From assembly GCA_945881905.1 (NCBI GenBank), contig CAMCVV010000019.1, positions 1-41,407 of the forward strand: a stretch of DNA of 41,407 nucleotides, given 5' to 3'. This DNA comes from Paenibacillus alvei. Lineage in GTDB: Bacteria; Bacillota; Bacilli; Paenibacillales; NBRC-103111. Positions 26,443 through 35,715 of the stretch are shown piece by piece. The position numbers were made by a program, and so were the translations under genes. The first letter of the stretch is position 1, and each line of letters begins with the position of its first letter. The notes beneath the pieces were generated by a model. That model searched no databases. It was not told where the DNA came from and worked only from the letters and a program-made list of their open reading frames with translations.

Positions 26443-28287
26443 TTACCGCTTCGCTTTTGGAGTTGATGATGTGATCTGATCCGACAAATCATTTAAGTAT
26501 GTCCAGCGATCAATCAATATCTCGAGCCGCTGTTGTTGCTCTTGTTGTTTGAGGGTTAAGGTTTGTAATTGTACATAATCGCTTCTTGCTGCGTTAATCG
26601 CTAGTCCTAATTGTTTTAGCTGTTGTTCAGCTGTTGCAATCCTTTCATCGATTTGTTCGAATTCCCTTTGCTCATGGAATGAAAACTTTAATGTTTTTGT
26701 TTCTTTTTTGTGCAGATCTCCGTGTTTGGTTTGTGTTGTTTGGGACGAGGACTCTTTTGGATTCAATTCAAGTTCTCTACGTTTCGTAAACTCCTTATAA
26801 TCCGAGTAATTGCCAACGTAAGACTCAATCTGATGACCTCTAAATGAAAAAATCGTTTCTGTGATTCGATCTAAAAAATAGCGATCATGCGAAACAGCAA
26901 GGACAGCTCCATCAAATTCATCGATATAGTGTTCAAGAATCGTAAGTGTTTGAATATCCAAGTCGTTCGTAGGCTCATCAAGTAAGAGCACATTAGGTGC
27001 TTCCATTAATATTCGCAAAAGAAACAGCCTTCTTTGCTCTCCACCCGATAAGTGAGCAATCGTGTTCCATTGTAAGGAAGCAGGAAATAAAAACCGTTCA
27101 AGCATCTGCGATGCACTAATTTGAGAACCGTCAGAAGTTTGGATATATTCTGCTGCAGATTTAATATAGTCGATGACTCGAAGAGAGGGATTCATTTCCT
27201 CGTTTTCTTGAGAGAATAACCCGATTTTTACCGTTGTTCCCACATCAATGTTCCCTTGGTCTGGACGAAGCTGACCTGCGATGAGCTTCAAAAGCGTGGA
27301 TTTGCCACTTCCATTGGCACCGATAATGCCAATGCGATCTTGCTTTTGAATGATATAATCAAAGGAATTGATGAGGCATGATCCATTGAAAGACTTGGTG
27401 ATGTGTTGAAGCTCAATCACTTTCTTGCCGATTCTGCTACTAGATGTGGTAATCTCGACTTCTTCGTTCAAGGGACTGGGTGTTGCTTGCTGAATCTGAT
27501 GAAATCGATCTATTCTGGCTTTCTGCTTCGTCGATCTGGCTTTTGCTCCACGACGCATCCAAGCCAATTCATGGCGATACATATTTTGTCGCTTTCTTTC
27601 GACAGACTGAAGCAATTCTTGCCGCTCAGCTCTCTTGTCTAGAAATACACTGTAGTTACCTTCATAATTATAGAGCACACCTTGATCAAGCTCCAAGATA
27701 CGTGTGACAACGCGGTCAAGAAAATATCGATCATGTGTAATCATCATTAATGCAGAGCTACTCTTGGTTAAGTAAGATTCGAGCCAATCCACTGCTTGTG
27801 TGTCCAAGTGATTCGTTGGTTCATCGAGAATTAGTAAATCTGTGTCTTGCATCAGGACACCTGCTAACAACACACGCTTCTTCTGTCCTCCGGATAAACT
27901 GGACATGATCGTGTCGAACTGATGGATCCCTAGCTTCGTCAAAATCGATTTGGCTTCGGCTTCTCGCTTCACATGTTGTTGTTCATCTAGATGAACGTTG
28001 GGTGTTGAACTATTTTTTTGCTCTATGACTTGTTCTAGCACAGTTGCTGTTGGATGGAATGAAGGGTTCTGCGACAAATACGTAATGCGCAGTCCATCGA
28101 GATAAGCGATCTTGCCACTGTCTGGCGTTTCTTCACCTGCAATGAGTTTCAGCAAAGTTGATTTCCCTGTGCCGTTAATTCCGATTAGACCGACACGATC
28201 TGTGTTATTCAAGCTTAATGAAAGTTGCTCAAACAAATCTTTCATTCCATAGCTTTTGGCAAGCCGTTCTGCAGTGAAAATGTTCAT
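26443..28287 (-). CDS. ABC-F family ATPase (YfmR/Uup subfamily)
   Basis: Soluble twin-ATPase protein that acts on ribosomes rather than in transport. Two nucleotide-binding domains: Walker A GINGTGKST and GANGSGKST, linkers LSGGQKKRV and LSGGEQRRL, Walker B LLILDEPTNHLD and VLLLDEPTNDLD, joined by the charged P-site tRNA interaction linker rich in Arg (ERKRQNMYRHELAWMRRGAK). A C-terminal coiled coil (about 545-605) as in Uup/YfmR is present. Length 614. YfmR helps release stalls at proline-rich and similar sequences in B. subtilis; the same role is inferred. It is upstream of ahpC on the same strand but with its own spacing of 180 bases. Confidence 0.9.
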   Translation of the reverse strand: MNIFTAERLAKSYGMKDLFEQLSLSLNNTDRVGLIGINGTGKSTLLKLIAGEETPDSGKIAYLDGLRITYLSQNPSFHPTATVLEQVIEQKNSSTPNVHLDEQQHVKREAEAKSILTKLGIHQFDTIMSSLSGGQKKRVLLAGVLMQDTDLLILDEPTNHLDTQAVDWLESYLTKSSSALMMITHDRYFLDRVVTRILELDQGVLYNYEGNYSVFLDKRAERQELLQSVERKRQNMYRHELAWMRRGAKARSTKQKARIDRFHQIQQATPSPLNEEVEITTSSSRIGKKVIELQHITKSFNGSCLINSFDYIIQKQDRIGIIGANGSGKSTLLKLIAGQLRPDQGNIDVGTTVKIGLFSQENEEMNPSLRVIDYIKSAAEYIQTSDGSQISASQMLERFLFPASLQWNTIAHLSGGEQRRLFLLRILMEAPNVLLLDEPTNDLDIQTLTILEHYIDEFDGAVLAVSHDRYFLDRITETIFSFRGHQIESYVGNYSDYKEFTKRRELELNPKESSSQTTQTKHGDLHKKETKTLKFSFHEQREFEQIDERIATAEQQLKQLGLAINAARSDYVQLQTLTLKQQEQQQRLEILIDRWTYLNDLSDQITSSTPKAKR

Positions 28288-28453
28288 TCCGGTTGTGTTC
28301 TCCCATCCAAATTATTCTTACTATCATAGCATAGATGGGGCATCGATGGGGCATACATGAATCCATTTCTTTGGATCGCTTATCGAAATATATTCAACAG
28401 TATATAGACATGTTGATGCATCCAATGAACCTCCGAATGATTACTTTACTACA

Positions 28454-29650
28454 TCACATAATTCTCACAGGAGTAGCTTGATTCGATTCACTGCCATTAC
28501 CGAGTTTTCCATATTTATTAGATCCCCACGCCCATAAGCTGCCGTCTTTCTTTAGAGCAATGGTATATTCGAAATTTGCACTGACGCTCGCCCAATCGGT
28601 ACTGCTGCCAATTTGCACAGGGGTAGCTCGATTCGTTTCACTGCCATCACCGAGTTGTCCAAGTTCATTTAATCCCCACGCCCATAAGCTGCCATCTTTC
28701 TTCAGCGCATGGGTATGAAAGGCACCTGCGCTGACACTCGCCCAATCGATACTGCTGCCGATTGGCACAGGTGTAGCTCGATTCGTTTCACTGCCATCAC
28801 CAAGTTGTCCGTATTTATTGCTTCCCCACGCCCATAAGCTACCGTCTTTCTTCAGAGCAATGGTATGATAGTTCCCTGAACTGACAATTGCCCAATCGAT
28901 ACTACTGTCGATTGGCACAGGGGTAGCTTGATTCGTTTCACTGCCATCACCGAGTTGCCCAAGTTCATTCAATCCCCACGCCCATAAGCTGCCGTCTTTC
29001 TTCAGCGCAAGGGTATGAGAGTACCCTGCACTGACACTTGCCCAATCAGTACCGTTATCGATTTGAACAAGGGTATCTTGATCCCTTGTGGTGCCATCAC
29101 CAAGCTGTCCAGATGAATTCCATCCACAGGCCCATAAGCTACCGTCTTTCTTCAGTGCAAGGGTATGAGCGCCCCCTGCAGTGACACTCTCCCAATCGGT
29201 ACTGATGCCGATTTGCATAGGAATAGCTCTATTTGTTTCTCTACTTTCACCGAGTAGTAAAGATTGATTCTCTCCCCACGCCCATAAGCTACCGTCTTTC
29301 TTCAGTGCAAGGGTATACAAGCTTCCTGCACTGACACTTGCCCAATCAGTACTGCTGCCGATTTGAACTGGGGTAGCTTGATTCGTTTCACTGCCATCAC
29401 CGAGTTGTCCAGATGAATTCCATCCCCACGCCCATAAGCTACCGTCTTTCATCAATGCAAGGGTATGAAAGCTTCCTGCACTGACACTCGCATAATCGCT
29501 TATTTTAACTATAGGAGAGGCACTATAGCGTTTTTTGCTAATTTGTGTGTCGTGAGTCATCCAATATATGCCAATCCCAATGAAAGAAAAAGTAATTACT
29601 ATTAAAACAATTATTGGGATTGAACTGAATCTATTGATATAATTTCTCAT
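28454..29650 (-). CDS. RCC1-repeat beta-propeller protein, membrane-anchored
   Basis: A 398-residue protein with a short N-terminal transmembrane segment ([20 protein letters not shown], about 11-30) and then seven 50-residue RCC1 repeats from about residue 50 to the end, each of the form [41 protein letters not shown]. Seven blades make one closed propeller facing outside the cell. Bacterial RCC1 proteins are binding scaffolds of unknown partner. I use ATG 29650, with AAAGGAG 9-10 bases upstream; the frame stays open 14 codons further without SD. Repeat 3 has WACG for WAWG, and repeat 2 is most diverged. A consensus promoter lies at 29930-29958, and a truncated ABC-ATPase copy sits between promoter and gene. 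Confidence 0.9.
   Translation of the reverse strand: MRNYINRFSSIPIIVLIVITFSFIGIGIYWMTHDTQISKKRYSASPIVKISDYASVSAGSFHTLALMKDGSLWAWGWNSSGQLGDGSETNQATPVQIGSSTDWASVSAGSLYTLALKKDGSLWAWGENQSLLLGESRETNRAIPMQIGISTDWESVTAGGAHTLALKKDGSLWACGWNSSGQLGDGTTRDQDTLVQIDNGTDWASVSAGYSHTLALKKDGSLWAWGLNELGQLGDGSETNQATPVPIDSSIDWAIVSSGNYHTIALKKDGSLWAWGSNKYGQLGDGSETNRATPVPIGSSIDWASVSAGAFHTHALKKDGSLWAWGLNELGQLGDGSETNRATPVQIGSSTDWASVSANFEYTIALKKDGSLWAWGSNKYGKLGNGSESNQATPVRIM
28457..29500 (-). repeat. Seven tandem 150-bp coding repeats
   Basis: Seven consecutive units of 150 bases within the RCC1 gene. Several units share long identical stretches at the DNA level (for example the block encoding [10 protein letters not shown]), implying recent duplication or gene conversion. 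The array may also be prone to copy-number change. Confidence 0.85.
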
Positions 29651-29672
29651 CTTCGGCACTCCTTTATTATCG

Positions 29673-29798
29673 TTAAAGTGTGGGTAAATCATAGTTCGAA
29701 TTGTCTATAATTCGCACGTCATCTTTTCCCTCTACTTTCTCAGTACCCATGCGATATAGTTTGTGTACAGGGTTCACTTCAATCAAGCGAATCCCCAT
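29673..29798 (-). pseudogene. Truncated copy of the 5' end of the MacB-like ATPase gene
   Basis: Positions 29734-29796 match the start of the ATPase gene (34535-34597) at 59 of 63 bases, including the GGGGATTCGC box and the TTG start. The frame reads LIEVNPVHKLYRMGTEKVE, then leaves homology ([13 protein letters not shown]) and stops at 29673, 22 bases before the RCC1 start. It has no Walker A, so it cannot be an ATPase. It remains translatable as a 37-41 residue leader ORF upstream of the RCC1 gene. The rest of the gap 29651-30175 holds a promoter, a terminator and no other gene. Confidence 0.85.
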
Positions 29799-29929
29799 TA
29801 AGACATGTATACCTATGGTAATGATTACTCAGCACATTCTCCTATAAGTGCCATGCCCATTCTAATGAAACTTTGCTGCAGGTATATATAAATAATCCAA
29901 TTTGTGATTTTAAATACAATATATACCAT

Positions 29930-29958
29930 ATTATAGTAAAAAAGATTTCATTAGTCAA
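29930..29958 (-). promoter_or_regulatory. Near-consensus sigma-A promoter for the RCC1 gene
   Basis: TTGACT, exactly 17 bases, TATAAT on the minus strand. Transcripts would start near 29923 and read through the ATPase fragment into the RCC1 gene. Confidence 0.8.
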
Positions 29959-30040
29959 TCTCTACATTCATCTGATTCGACCCTGTATGTGATCCTACCC
30001 CTGTAGTTCTGAAGAGGATGAAATTGTATACGTGTACCTC

Positions 30041-30070
30041 AAAAAAAAGAACCTCTCACAAGGGGAGGCC
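30041..30070 (-). terminator. Terminator of the three-gene ABC operon
   Basis: On the minus strand GGCCTC pairs with GAGGTT (four Watson-Crick plus two G-U in RNA) around a nine-base loop, followed by CTTTTTTTT. It lies about 110 bases after the permease stop. Confidence 0.6.
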
Positions 30071-30175
30071 TTACTTGCATAACAACTTCTCAATTACTAC
30101 AGTCATCCCGCGTGATGAAGAACCCTTAGACAGGATATTGCTTAGACATGTTGATGCAGTCATATGACGCCTTCC

Positions 30176-31465
30176 CTACGATTGAATCGCTTCAAGCGCA
30201 CTCAAGCGCATTGCTCGACGTGCAGGTAAATAGCCGGATAGCAGTCCAATGAGTGTGGTGAATCCAAGTGCTGACGCAGACAGCCACCATGGAATGATGG
30301 ATATATTCCCTATATCTTCGGTTGATGCTACAAAATTCGGGAGTAGTGCAAATATTTCACTCGAGAATTGGTTAATTATCGCTGCACAACCGTAACTGAT
30401 CGACAGTCCGATCATGCCTCCAAGCAAACCTATGAAACTCGCTTCGAATAAAAATAATGAACGAATATCCGATAACTTGGCACCGACGACTTTCATAAGA
30501 CCGATTTCTTTTCTTCGTTCATTCACAGACATCATCATCGTGTTGGCGATACCAATTCCTGCAATAACCAAGGATATCGAAGCAATCCCTGAGAGTACGA
30601 TCTGAAGAATCTTAAAAAGGCTATTGATAGATTCAAGTATATCTTCCAAACTGAAAGTCATGTACCCCATCTCAGTCAATTCATCTTGAATTCTATTGAT
30701 ATCAGAGACATCGTTCACTTTGATTTGGGCTTCATCATAATTATCCTTTTTCTTAATAAAGCTTGCATCAAAATATCGACCCACTTTGTCGAATTCCTTC
30801 ATCGGCATCACCGAATCAAATTGCAAGTCACCTTGTCCTTCTCCCGTCACACCTACGATTTTCACAGGCATCGTTTTCTTCTTTACTTGGCTGTTCTCTT
30901 CCTCCCCAACATCCATGAGGGATATCTTGAATTTGTCATTGAACGCATCAATCTGCGGAAGCGATGGTTCGTGATTGTTGACCGACTGACTACTAACCAC
31001 TTCATAGAAATTCAAGGTGACCTGAGAACCAATCAATATCGAACTGCGATCACTTTCATTGGGGATTCGCCCTTCCGCTGCTCGATATTTCAATTGAGCG
31101 ATATATTCGGTATCTACACCTTTGACACCCAGATATCCTTCATAATTCCCCGTCGTAATCTTGTACGTTGCTTTTCGAATTGGCGCTACGAATTGGACTC
31201 CTTCGATCTTTCTGATGCTTTTGATGTCTTTAACCGTCAGCAATTTTTCTTTGAACTCATCGTAACCTGGATATACTTCGATCATATCAAGTGCTCCATC
31301 TTTTTCCATTACATCTCTGGTGGTTTGCTGTATGCCATTACCTAAAGAAATAATGAGCACAATTGCACTCGTACCAATAATTACACTGAGTATCGTAAGA
31401 AATGTTCGTACTTTACGTGTCCATAAATTCCCAATGCCCATTTTGACTACATCTATACTATTCAT
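30176..31465 (-). CDS. MacB/FtsX-type ABC permease
   Basis: Membrane subunit of a type VII (MacB/FtsX) ABC system, which work as mechanotransmitters rather than classical transporters. One transmembrane helix near the N-terminus (VRTFLTILSVIIGTSAIVLI), a large extracellular MacB-PCD domain (about 45-280), then three C-terminal helices with the FtsX motif (NERRKEIGLMKVVGA). Product 429 residues. I place the start at ATG 31465, because the upstream gene ends at 31458 and the overlap ATGAATAG gives coupling; the frame to 31528 would run far into the previous gene. It ends the operon ATPase - COG1361-like protein - permease. Confidence 0.88.
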   Translation of the reverse strand: MNSIDVVKMGIGNLWTRKVRTFLTILSVIIGTSAIVLIISLGNGIQQTTRDVMEKDGALDMIEVYPGYDEFKEKLLTVKDIKSIRKIEGVQFVAPIRKATYKITTGNYEGYLGVKGVDTEYIAQLKYRAAEGRIPNESDRSSILIGSQVTLNFYEVVSSQSVNNHEPSLPQIDAFNDKFKISLMDVGEEENSQVKKKTMPVKIVGVTGEGQGDLQFDSVMPMKEFDKVGRYFDASFIKKKDNYDEAQIKVNDVSDINRIQDELTEMGYMTFSLEDILESINSLFKILQIVLSGIASISLVIAGIGIANTMMMSVNERRKEIGLMKVVGAKLSDIRSLFLFEASFIGLLGGMIGLSISYGCAAIINQFSSEIFALLPNFVASTEDIGNISIIPWWLSASALGFTTLIGLLSGYLPARRAMRLSALEAIQS

Positions 31466-33866
31466 CGAACGAAGCTCTTCTCGCACGCTTGGCACGGATG
31501 ATGAATATCGCAGCAACTGCTGATGCAATCAAGACAAATAATAGTGCATTCGTCCATGTGAGTAATTTCTTCTCCGATATATTCGTTTCTTGCTCTATCA
31601 TCGTCTCATCGATGATCACTTCTTCAACCACTTGAATCGTGAACGGCGTCACTGTTTCTCGGATTTCTCCATTCAGTTCCTTATAAGAAACGGTAATGGT
31701 TCCCGATAGTTCTCCCGTCTTTTCTGGAATAACGATGAATTCATAAGAATCATCTGTACTCGGAGCAAGGTTCACTGCAAAATAAGGTGCAGCATCGATC
31801 TTGAAATCACCTTCTACTTTCACTTGGAAGTAATTCAAGGGAATCTTCCCTGTGTTAAAAAACTTCACGGATAAAGGATGCTCACCATACACGCTAAGGT
31901 TCGGTGGAATATATACGTCTGTCATATAATATGAGCCTTTAAGCTCAACAGGAATCGTCATGGATTCTTTGGCTGTGATTATATTTCCTTCTTCATCTTC
32001 ATATTCCATATTCAAGGTTACGGTGTAGTTCTTCGATTCTGCATTGGGCATCACGCGGTATTTCAGATTCTTGGTTGTTCCTTCGAGTGCTGCAAGTTTA
32101 CTAATATAGAAGGTGTTACTTGCATCTACTGGTGCAAACACGCCACCCGTCGATCCTAACTTCTCTGACACTTCATCATAAACAATCGTTGCTTTAAGAT
32201 TACTTACAGCTTTCGATATGTTCGTATTCACCAAGCGTAAGCTGATCTCAAACGTATCCCCGGGTTTGACTGTAGTTGCATTCAAGGTGTATTTATCGAG
32301 AATAACCCGAGGAACACTTTTGGTTTTACTATTCTTCTGAATAAACACCCCATAATTTATTGTGACAGCTTCAGTCATACTATCTGCAGTCAGCTTCAAA
32401 ATGATCGGTACCACGCCTTCTTCTGTCACCTGGGTGCTTCTCAGCTTGAACGAAACTCTAGTTGTAGCTTGAGAAGCTAATGAAGGTACATTCGCTTGTC
32501 CACTCGATACAGCTAGTAATCCGCGCGTTAATTCCAAAGTGGCTTTCACATTTTTTGCTGTCCCCAGACCTGTATTCACGAGGTCTACAGCAAAGTCAAA
32601 TTCTTGATTTTCATTGATTGCGACAGGAATTGAAGCAGCGACGGCTTGGATGTCCGAGCTTTTGAGCACATCGATCGTTACTGTCTCCCGATACGTCTCT
32701 AGCTCAGTCGACGATCCCCGCTTCAGATATTTCACTTCAATCGCAATCTGATACGGTCTTACTTCTATTTTCTCTAAGGGTTGTAAGATGAAGGAGTACG
32801 ACTTCTTCTCTCCATCATTGAGAGATTGTAATCGCTGTATGCCTGAAGATATGGGAATGATCTTATCTCCTCCATCTACAGTTACCGAGATATTCTCAAG
32901 ATAGCGACGGGTCGTATTCTCAAGTACGAAAGAAATTTCAAAAGGCTTCCCTGTAGCGATTGACTTAGTAGGATACTTCAGTTCGCTGAGTTTCACTGTA
33001 GTATAGAAGTCTTTGGTCACTTGGATATACAGCTGTCGAGTTTGTTCTTTTAATTCGCCATTTAACTCCGTGTATTGGAATTTGATCGTAACCGGGTATC
33101 CTCCGGGTTCGAGCTTATCCGAAGCATTCAAGCTGAATAGTATCGGTTTCCTTTGTGCAGAAGCGATAACACCTGTAGACTTCACTCCAGTGTCCATTGA
33201 AGTTAAGCCAGTTGGTGAAAGTCCGTCCAAAGTGACTTGTACATTATTGATGATCTGCGAACTATTATTAGCAATATCAAAGCTTATATCGAATTTGTTT
33301 CCCGAAGTAACGATATAAGGCGAAGTACGTACATTCGTAAGGTCGATCGATAGTGTTTCTTTGCCTTCTATGATGCGGACAAAAAATACCTCCGTCGCTT
33401 GAAGTGCGTCACCTGCTAGATTCTTAAATGCATAACTGACGTTGACAGGGTACACACCTATTTGGGCTGAGCTTTTGACGCGATAGGAAAGTGATAGCGT
33501 CGCGATCCCTCCGACAGCAATGCTAGTGATGACTTTGGAAGTGACGAGCGTCGTATTTTCGAGAGGAGTCGCTTCCGGGAACGTGAAGTTCATCACTGTA
33601 TCTGAAGCAACTTCATTGCCGATGTTCTTGACTTTCAATTGAAAAGACATCATGTCCCCTGCTTTCCCGGTGGGGATCACATCGGATTCGATCATGAAAG
33701 CTGGAGAATTCGTTCCTGCTGCCTGAGCACTTAGCGAAGTTCTCGCCGGTAGTTGTATCGACATTACGATCAACAGGGTGACGAGGCATAGCGTGATTCC
33801 TCGGTACACATGCCCCCACTTTCTTGTCCTACCCATTGTCTGATGATTCTCATTGTAGTTATCCAT
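31458..33866 (-). CDS. Large COG1361/CARDB-type surface protein with C-terminal anchor
   Basis: 802 residues. A signal sequence lies at about 18-45 (GITLCLVTLLIVMSIQLPA), followed by six or so Ig-like repeats of about 110-120 residues of the COG1361/NEW3-CARDB type; each has the pattern G-x-x-F-x-(I/F)-x-F-x-(V/L)-x-N-(T/I/N), e.g. GDMMSFQLKVKNIGN, GNKFDISFDIANNS, GKPFEISFVLENTT, NQEFDFAVDLVNTG, GDTFEISLRLVNTN. One transmembrane helix (LLTWTNALLFVLIASAVAAIF) and a basic tail (RAKRARR) close the protein. I use ATG 33866, which overlaps the ATPase stop as ATGGATAA. It replaces the HlyD-like adaptor usual in MacAB systems. Function unknown. Confidence 0.82.
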   Translation of the reverse strand: MDNYNENHQTMGRTRKWGHVYRGITLCLVTLLIVMSIQLPARTSLSAQAAGTNSPAFMIESDVIPTGKAGDMMSFQLKVKNIGNEVASDTVMNFTFPEATPLENTTLVTSKVITSIAVGGIATLSLSYRVKSSAQIGVYPVNVSYAFKNLAGDALQATEVFFVRIIEGKETLSIDLTNVRTSPYIVTSGNKFDISFDIANNSSQIINNVQVTLDGLSPTGLTSMDTGVKSTGVIASAQRKPILFSLNASDKLEPGGYPVTIKFQYTELNGELKEQTRQLYIQVTKDFYTTVKLSELKYPTKSIATGKPFEISFVLENTTRRYLENISVTVDGGDKIIPISSGIQRLQSLNDGEKKSYSFILQPLEKIEVRPYQIAIEVKYLKRGSSTELETYRETVTIDVLKSSDIQAVAASIPVAINENQEFDFAVDLVNTGLGTAKNVKATLELTRGLLAVSSGQANVPSLASQATTRVSFKLRSTQVTEEGVVPIILKLTADSMTEAVTINYGVFIQKNSKTKSVPRVILDKYTLNATTVKPGDTFEISLRLVNTNISKAVSNLKATIVYDEVSEKLGSTGGVFAPVDASNTFYISKLAALEGTTKNLKYRVMPNAESKNYTVTLNMEYEDEEGNIITAKESMTIPVELKGSYYMTDVYIPPNLSVYGEHPLSVKFFNTGKIPLNYFQVKVEGDFKIDAAPYFAVNLAPSTDDSYEFIVIPEKTGELSGTITVSYKELNGEIRETVTPFTIQVVEEVIIDETMIEQETNISEKKLLTWTNALLFVLIASAVAAIFIIRAKRARRASFDE

Positions 33867-34587
33867 GATTCGCCGCCTTCTTCTCTTCATGTGTATGGTT
33901 CGTCTCGATATGTTTCAATTCGATATGTTCAATTCGTCCATCACGCATACGGATTACGCGATCTGCATATGCAGAAGTTTCTACATCATGGGTAACAATA
34001 ATGAGTGTCATCTTCTGTTCACGCGATAAGCCTGTCATTAATTTCATGACTTCATCAGTGGTCTTCGTATCCAGATTCCCTGTAGGTTCATCCGCGAATA
34101 CGATTTGTGGGGAGTTCACGAACGCTCTCGCAATACTGACCCGTTGCTGTTGACCTCCACTCATCTCAGAAGGTCGATGTGATAGCCTCTGCCCGAGTCC
34201 GACTGCATTAAGCATCTGACTCGCTTTGGCATTGCGCTCCTTCTTACTCATTCCTGCAAAAATTAACGGCAGTGCTACATTCTCTAGTGCTGTCAACGTC
34301 GGTAATAAATTATACGACTGGAACACGAATCCGATATACTTTTGTCGGAATGACGTCACTTGTGATTCGTTCATGCGTTCAAGGTGCTTGCCGTTGATGA
34401 TGATTTCGCCTTTGGTCGGTTTCTCTAAGCCTGCAAGCATGTTCAATAACGTCGACTTCCCTGAACCAGATGTTCCGATCACACAACAAATCTCTCCTTG
34501 TGGAATCTGGAGATTAATCTCACATAAGGCTTCGACTTTCTCACTACCCATGCGATATAGTTTATGTACATTGTTCACTTCAATCAA
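33859..34587 (-). CDS. MacB/LolD-type ABC ATPase
   Basis: Energises the adjacent FtsX-type permease. Walker A GTSGSGKST, Q-loop VFQSYNLLPTLTALENV, linker MSGGQQQRVSIARAFV, Walker B IVFADEPTGNLD and the H-loop VTHD are all intact. I place the start at TTG 34587 (LIEVNNVHKLYRMGSE), seven bases after GGGGG; the longer frame's ATG 34662 would coincide with the transcript start predicted from the promoter at 34670-34697. Product 242 residues, normal for the family. It opens the operon, and its 5' end is duplicated at 29734-29796. Confidence 0.92.
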   Translation of the reverse strand: MIEVNNVHKLYRMGSEKVEALCEINLQIPQGEICCVIGTSGSGKSTLLNMLAGLEKPTKGEIIINGKHLERMNESQVTSFRQKYIGFVFQSYNLLPTLTALENVALPLIFAGMSKKERNAKASQMLNAVGLGQRLSHRPSEMSGGQQQRVSIARAFVNSPQIVFADEPTGNLDTKTTDEVMKLMTGLSREQKMTLIIVTHDVETSAYADRVIRMRDGRIEHIELKHIETNHTHEEKKAANHG

Positions 34588-34669
34588 GCGAATCCCCCAC
34601 ATCAATTGACGATTAGTATAGTTGCCTTTGGATTTCACAGTGTAGGCGAATCGATACGTCATATTTCAA

Positions 34670-34697
34670 ATGATATACGACTCCCAATAATAGTCAA
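34670..34697 (-). promoter_or_regulatory. Candidate sigma-A promoter of the ABC operon
   Basis: TTGACT, 16-base spacer, TATCAT on the minus strand. It leaves a leader of about 75 bases before TTG 34587. Confidence 0.55.
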
Positions 34698-34758
34698 TGA
34701 TTATATTGACCTAGCGATACATTCGTTTCGATGATATGAGCGAATAGTCGTTCGATGC

Positions 34759-34787
34759 TTGTAGGAATCTAGGCTAACGTATATGAT
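34759..34787 (+). promoter_or_regulatory. Candidate sigma-A promoter of the TauE/SafE gene
   Basis: TTGTAG, 17-base spacer, TATGAT, about 50 bases before the ATG at 34837. Confidence 0.5.
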
Positions 34788-34836
34788 GACTGTATACATA
34801 ACATTCGATGGAACATAGGAAAGGAAGCCTCATCAC

Positions 34837-35592
34837 ATGGAATTGACGATGGTTCAACTCATCTTGCTGTGTATGTGCGCACTGATGGTAGGGGTCTCTA
34901 AGACTGGTATCCCGAACCTAGGAACGCTTGTAGCAGCTATTCTCGCAGTGATGTTCCCTGCCAAAGCTTCCATCGGCATCTTACTTCCGATGTTGCTTAC
35001 TGCAGATCTCGTTGCAGTGATTACCTATCGACATACCGTCATCTGGCGATTATTGGTGAAGCTGATACCTTGGGTGCTTGCTGGTATCGTTATGGGCTAC
35101 TTCACATTAGGGCAAATCGATAATCATCAACTATCCTTGATAATCGGTGTGATTGTGATTACACTTATCGTCGTGCATCTCTTGAAAGATCCGCTTGAAG
35201 CTCGGTTCCAATTGAAGTGGTCACAATCTACGACATTTCATCATGTGTTGGGTGTGCTCGCAGGCTTCACAACGATGGTCGGCAATGCTGCTGGAGGGAT
35301 CATGGCGATTTATTTTCTCGCCAAAGGCTTGAAGAAGAAAGAGTTCATGGGTACGGGAGCTTGGTTCTATCTCGGAGTCAATCTGCTGAAGGTGCCTTTC
35401 AGCATGGATCTTGGGCTGATCACTACACGCACGTTGGTGTGGAACATGTGGATGATCCCATTGATCCTGCTCGGTACATATATCGGTATTCGTTTGTTGA
35501 AAGTCATCCCTGAGCGATTATTTCAAACTCTGATCTTGTTGTTCGCAGGTATAGGTGGCGTATGGCTATTGGTTCAAGGATGGATCATATAA
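34837..35592 (+). CDS. TauE/SafE-family membrane permease
   Basis: A 251-residue polytopic protein with about eight hydrophobic segments in two halves. The first half carries the family motif GVSKTGIPNLGTLVAAILAV, the second GFTTMVGNAAGGIMAIYFLA. TauE/SafE proteins export sulfite, sulfoacetate or related organic anions; the substrate here is unknown. AAAGGA lies somewhat far (about 12 bases) from ATG 34837. It is a single gene, divergent from the ABC operon, with no sulfur genes nearby. The 120 bases after it hold no clear terminator. Confidence 0.9.
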   Translation: MELTMVQLILLCMCALMVGVSKTGIPNLGTLVAAILAVMFPAKASIGILLPMLLTADLVAVITYRHTVIWRLLVKLIPWVLAGIVMGYFTLGQIDNHQLSLIIGVIVITLIVVHLLKDPLEARFQLKWSQSTTFHHVLGVLAGFTTMVGNAAGGIMAIYFLAKGLKKKEFMGTGAWFYLGVNLLKVPFSMDLGLITTRTLVWNMWMIPLILLGTYIGIRLLKVIPERLFQTLILLFAGIGGVWLLVQGWII

Positions 35593-35715
35593 CTCAACCT
35601 GTGTGAAGAATACACATGGATCGATGTCTCTTGCCCAATAACCGAGATAGGGGAAGAAATACGGTTGCATGATCGCTACTTTCAATATTAACCCTCCCTG
35701 AGCTCCACCTGCTTA

